A DNA stretch of 13,902 nt from Cytophagales bacterium (lineage in GTDB: Bacteria > Bacteroidota > Bacteroidia > Cytophagales > UBA9547): assembly GCA_013298205.1 (NCBI GenBank), contig JAAFJZ010000020.1:1-13902 (forward strand), read 5' to 3'. Below, piece after piece: positions 12,484 through 13,902 of this stretch (its first letter is position 1; the number at the start of each line of letters is the position of its first letter). A program made the translations under genes and the position numbers. Below the pieces are notes generated by a model. That model searched no databases. It had not been told where the DNA came from and worked only from the letters and a program-made list of their open reading frames with translations.

Positions 12484-13880
12484 ACCTTCAACACCATAAT
12501 TCCCTCATAAATTGCTTTGAGATTTTTTACAAGCAAGTCGTGTCCTGTTCCTCCGCTTTGTTTTGTAAACTTTATTCTTCCCTCGTCAATGTCAATTGAT
12601 GTTACTTTAAACTTGTAACCTTTACTTTTCATTGGAATTTCAATCTCTTTCACTTCTTCCTCAATTAACTTTGAAAAGAAAGTATTAAAAACAAAATTGA
12701 AGTCAATGCTGATTTCTTTTTTGTCAGATGATGCAAGCCAATTTTGTTTTGCTCTTTCAGCCAACTGTTTGAAAATTCCTTCACGTTTGTCAAAACGCAA
12801 AGTGCCAGATGTAACATCGGGAGAAATCCCAACCACAAAATCTTCATAGGAATAATTTTGGTGGAAAGTAACGAACTCAATTTGTCCATTTCTTCTTAAT
12901 TCGTCAAACACTTCTTTATTGACCTTGTGATTATTGAAGTTAAATCTTTCAGGTGAAGCTATCTCAACAGCCTTATCAATGCTATTGTAGGTCTTCCCTG
13001 TTCCTGGAGGTCCATAAAGGATAATGTTTTTTGCTTGCATGTCAGCTTTATTATTTGATGCAGTTGTATTATTTATTAAACTCAAAATAGTTTTAAATTC
13101 TGTTTTTGTTGCTGTGAAATTTGTTCCTTGATTACCAACTTTCAAATTTTCTAGTCCTTTTGTTCCCTTTATTTTGCTCCAAAGCAAAGGAGTTTCAATT
13201 ATATTATGTGTGATTTTGATTCCTGCTTTAAGAGGATTTTTGTCTTCTGTTTTCCATAAGTGTGAATCTTTTGATTGAGTAATGTTTTGTGCTTCACTCG
13301 TTACTTCTGCAAGAGAGTAACAACCTGAATTTTTACCTGAAATCCATAGAATAACTTTATCACCTTTTTTTATTTTGTCTTTATGAGCTGAAACAGTCCA
13401 ATCTTCCAGTAAATTATTTTTAATCGCAGTTTCGAAATCAAATACACTTGGATTACCTTGAAATATCCAATAATTGGCATTTCTACTATTCCATAAGTCA
13501 ATAACCTTATTACGAATGTCTCTATTTTGAACTTTGCAGATTCCTTGCTGTAATTGATATGAAAATGTGTCATCTTCTTCAAGTTCATACCATTCGGAAT
13601 TTGCGTAGTTGACCCAAGTGTCATACTCAATTGCGAGATTGTCAAAGGAAGGTTTAAGATTTATGTTACTTGTAACAGGTTTCGGATTCTCATTAATTCT
13701 TGCGATTGCCTTTACTAGATGTCCTTCTGTAACAACAATCAAGTCGCCAATGCTGTATTTTTTGTCCTCAACGCCAATAATAATGCTCTCTTCTTTAATG
13801 TAGTTGTAGAAGCTAGGTTTACCGCTTCCCCAATTGCATCCTAATTTCCAAATATTGCCTGTGATGCTCACTTCATTCAT
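12456..13880 (-). CDS. mcrB: McrB-like protein, N-terminal part: DNA-recognition domains and Walker A (frameshifted)
   Basis: 474 codons from ATG 13880; about residues 1-460 are genuine. Residues 1-65 (GNIWKLGCNWGSGKPSFYNY, IGVEDKKYSIGDLIVV) look like a PUA/EVE-like fold. Residues 134-250 (NANYWIFQGNPSVFDFETAI, ISGKNSGCYSLAEV) are an EVE domain, a reader of modified bases. Walker A GPPGTGKT is at 290-297, followed by EFVTFHQNYSYEDFVVGI, typical of McrB. After E459-G460 the frame goes wrong (IMVLKVWVFITIHW). One extra G in GAGGG (plus-strand C run at 12502-12504) would restore a continuous protein with the next ORF. Either a real mutation or a sequencing error. Confidence 0.85.
   Translation of the reverse strand: MNEVSITGNIWKLGCNWGSGKPSFYNYIKEESIIIGVEDKKYSIGDLIVVTEGHLVKAIARINENPKPVTSNINLKPSFDNLAIEYDTWVNYANSEWYELEEDDTFSYQLQQGICKVQNRDIRNKVIDLWNSRNANYWIFQGNPSVFDFETAIKNNLLEDWTVSAHKDKIKKGDKVILWISGKNSGCYSLAEVTSEAQNITQSKDSHLWKTEDKNPLKAGIKITHNIIETPLLWSKIKGTKGLENLKVGNQGTNFTATKTEFKTILSLINNTTASNNKADMQAKNIILYGPPGTGKTYNSIDKAVEIASPERFNFNNHKVNKEVFDELRRNGQIEFVTFHQNYSYEDFVVGISPDVTSGTLRFDKREGIFKQLAERAKQNWLASSDKKEISIDFNFVFNTFFSKLIEEEVKEIEIPMKSKGYKFKVTSIDIDEGRIKFTKQSGGTGHDLLVKNLKAIYEGIMVLKVWVFITIHW
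12502..12504 (-). other. Apparent one-base deletion breaking mcrB
   Basis: The minus strand reads TAT GAG GGA ATT ATG G. With one more G it would read YEGNYGVEGLGVYYNPLVEH, joining the two frames smoothly. The run is only three G, so it is not a typical phase-variation tract. Confidence 0.7.
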
Positions 13881-13902
13881 ATTTGTGCTTGATTTACTTT
13901 TT

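Noticed and set aside
1..13902. CRISPR array
   Set aside because: No regularly spaced short repeats seen; the repeats present are long, few and irregular.
13881..13902. ATTTGTGCTTGATTTAC at the right edge as another hairpin-family loop
   Set aside because: It resembles the TTTGTGCTTAAT part of element D, but only 22 bases are available and it is in the opposite orientation; too little to call.

Overview
The window looks like an accessory, defence-rich and insertion-sequence-rich region of a Bacteroidota (Bacteroidetes) chromosome or large plasmid. The reasons are: AT-rich coding DNA; ISAon1-type, IS630-type and IS3-type transposases of kinds common in that phylum; exported proteins with short signal peptides ending in AQ; and several matches to the Bacteroidetes -7 promoter motif TAnnTTTG. 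The species cannot be told from this sequence. Nearly all genes except one transposase are on the minus strand.

Left part (1-2115). An IS630-type transposase runs off the left edge and has cut the 3' half off a gene for a winged-helix plus restriction-endonuclease-like protein (103-744). Next come a long imperfect hairpin element (785-920), an intact DUF3223/DCL-like gene with an HNH-like motif (946-1749), a second hairpin-family remnant, and the 3' end of a group II intron (domains V and VI plus the last 47 codons of its maturase, about 1864-2115).

Two copies of a ~110 bp repeat (2116-2226 and 3490-3601) bracket a small module. It holds a PIN-domain toxin with a 53-aa overlapping downstream gene (probable antitoxin), a tRNA-like structured element just upstream of the toxin, and another hairpin-family element.

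Centre (3729-7327). A Crp/Fnr-type regulator is followed by four exported proteins: an SMP-30/NHL-like beta-propeller, two DJ-1/PfpI-family proteins and a small antibiotic-biosynthesis-monooxygenase (ABM) protein. A textbook TGTGA-N6-TCACA palindrome lies between the regulator and the first of these genes. A strong intrinsic terminator splits the run into 5736-6671 + 4947-5732 and 4508-4861 + 3729-4511. An envelope carbonyl or electrophile stress module is my inference.

Right part (7370-13880). This holds a hairpin element; a 71-codon fragment that reads as the C-terminus of the same family as the broken gene at the left edge; an ISAon1-type element cut off by an apparently complete IS3-family element (8412-10022) with a programmed-frameshift signal; probable 5' sequences of a group II intron; another hairpin element; and an mcrBC type IV restriction operon whose mcrB is split by an apparent one-base deletion.

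The most unusual signals are the hairpin-element family next to accessory genes, the two separated halves of what may be one intron and one nuclease gene (suggesting block rearrangement), the tRNA-like structure in front of the PIN toxin, and the CRP-like operator.
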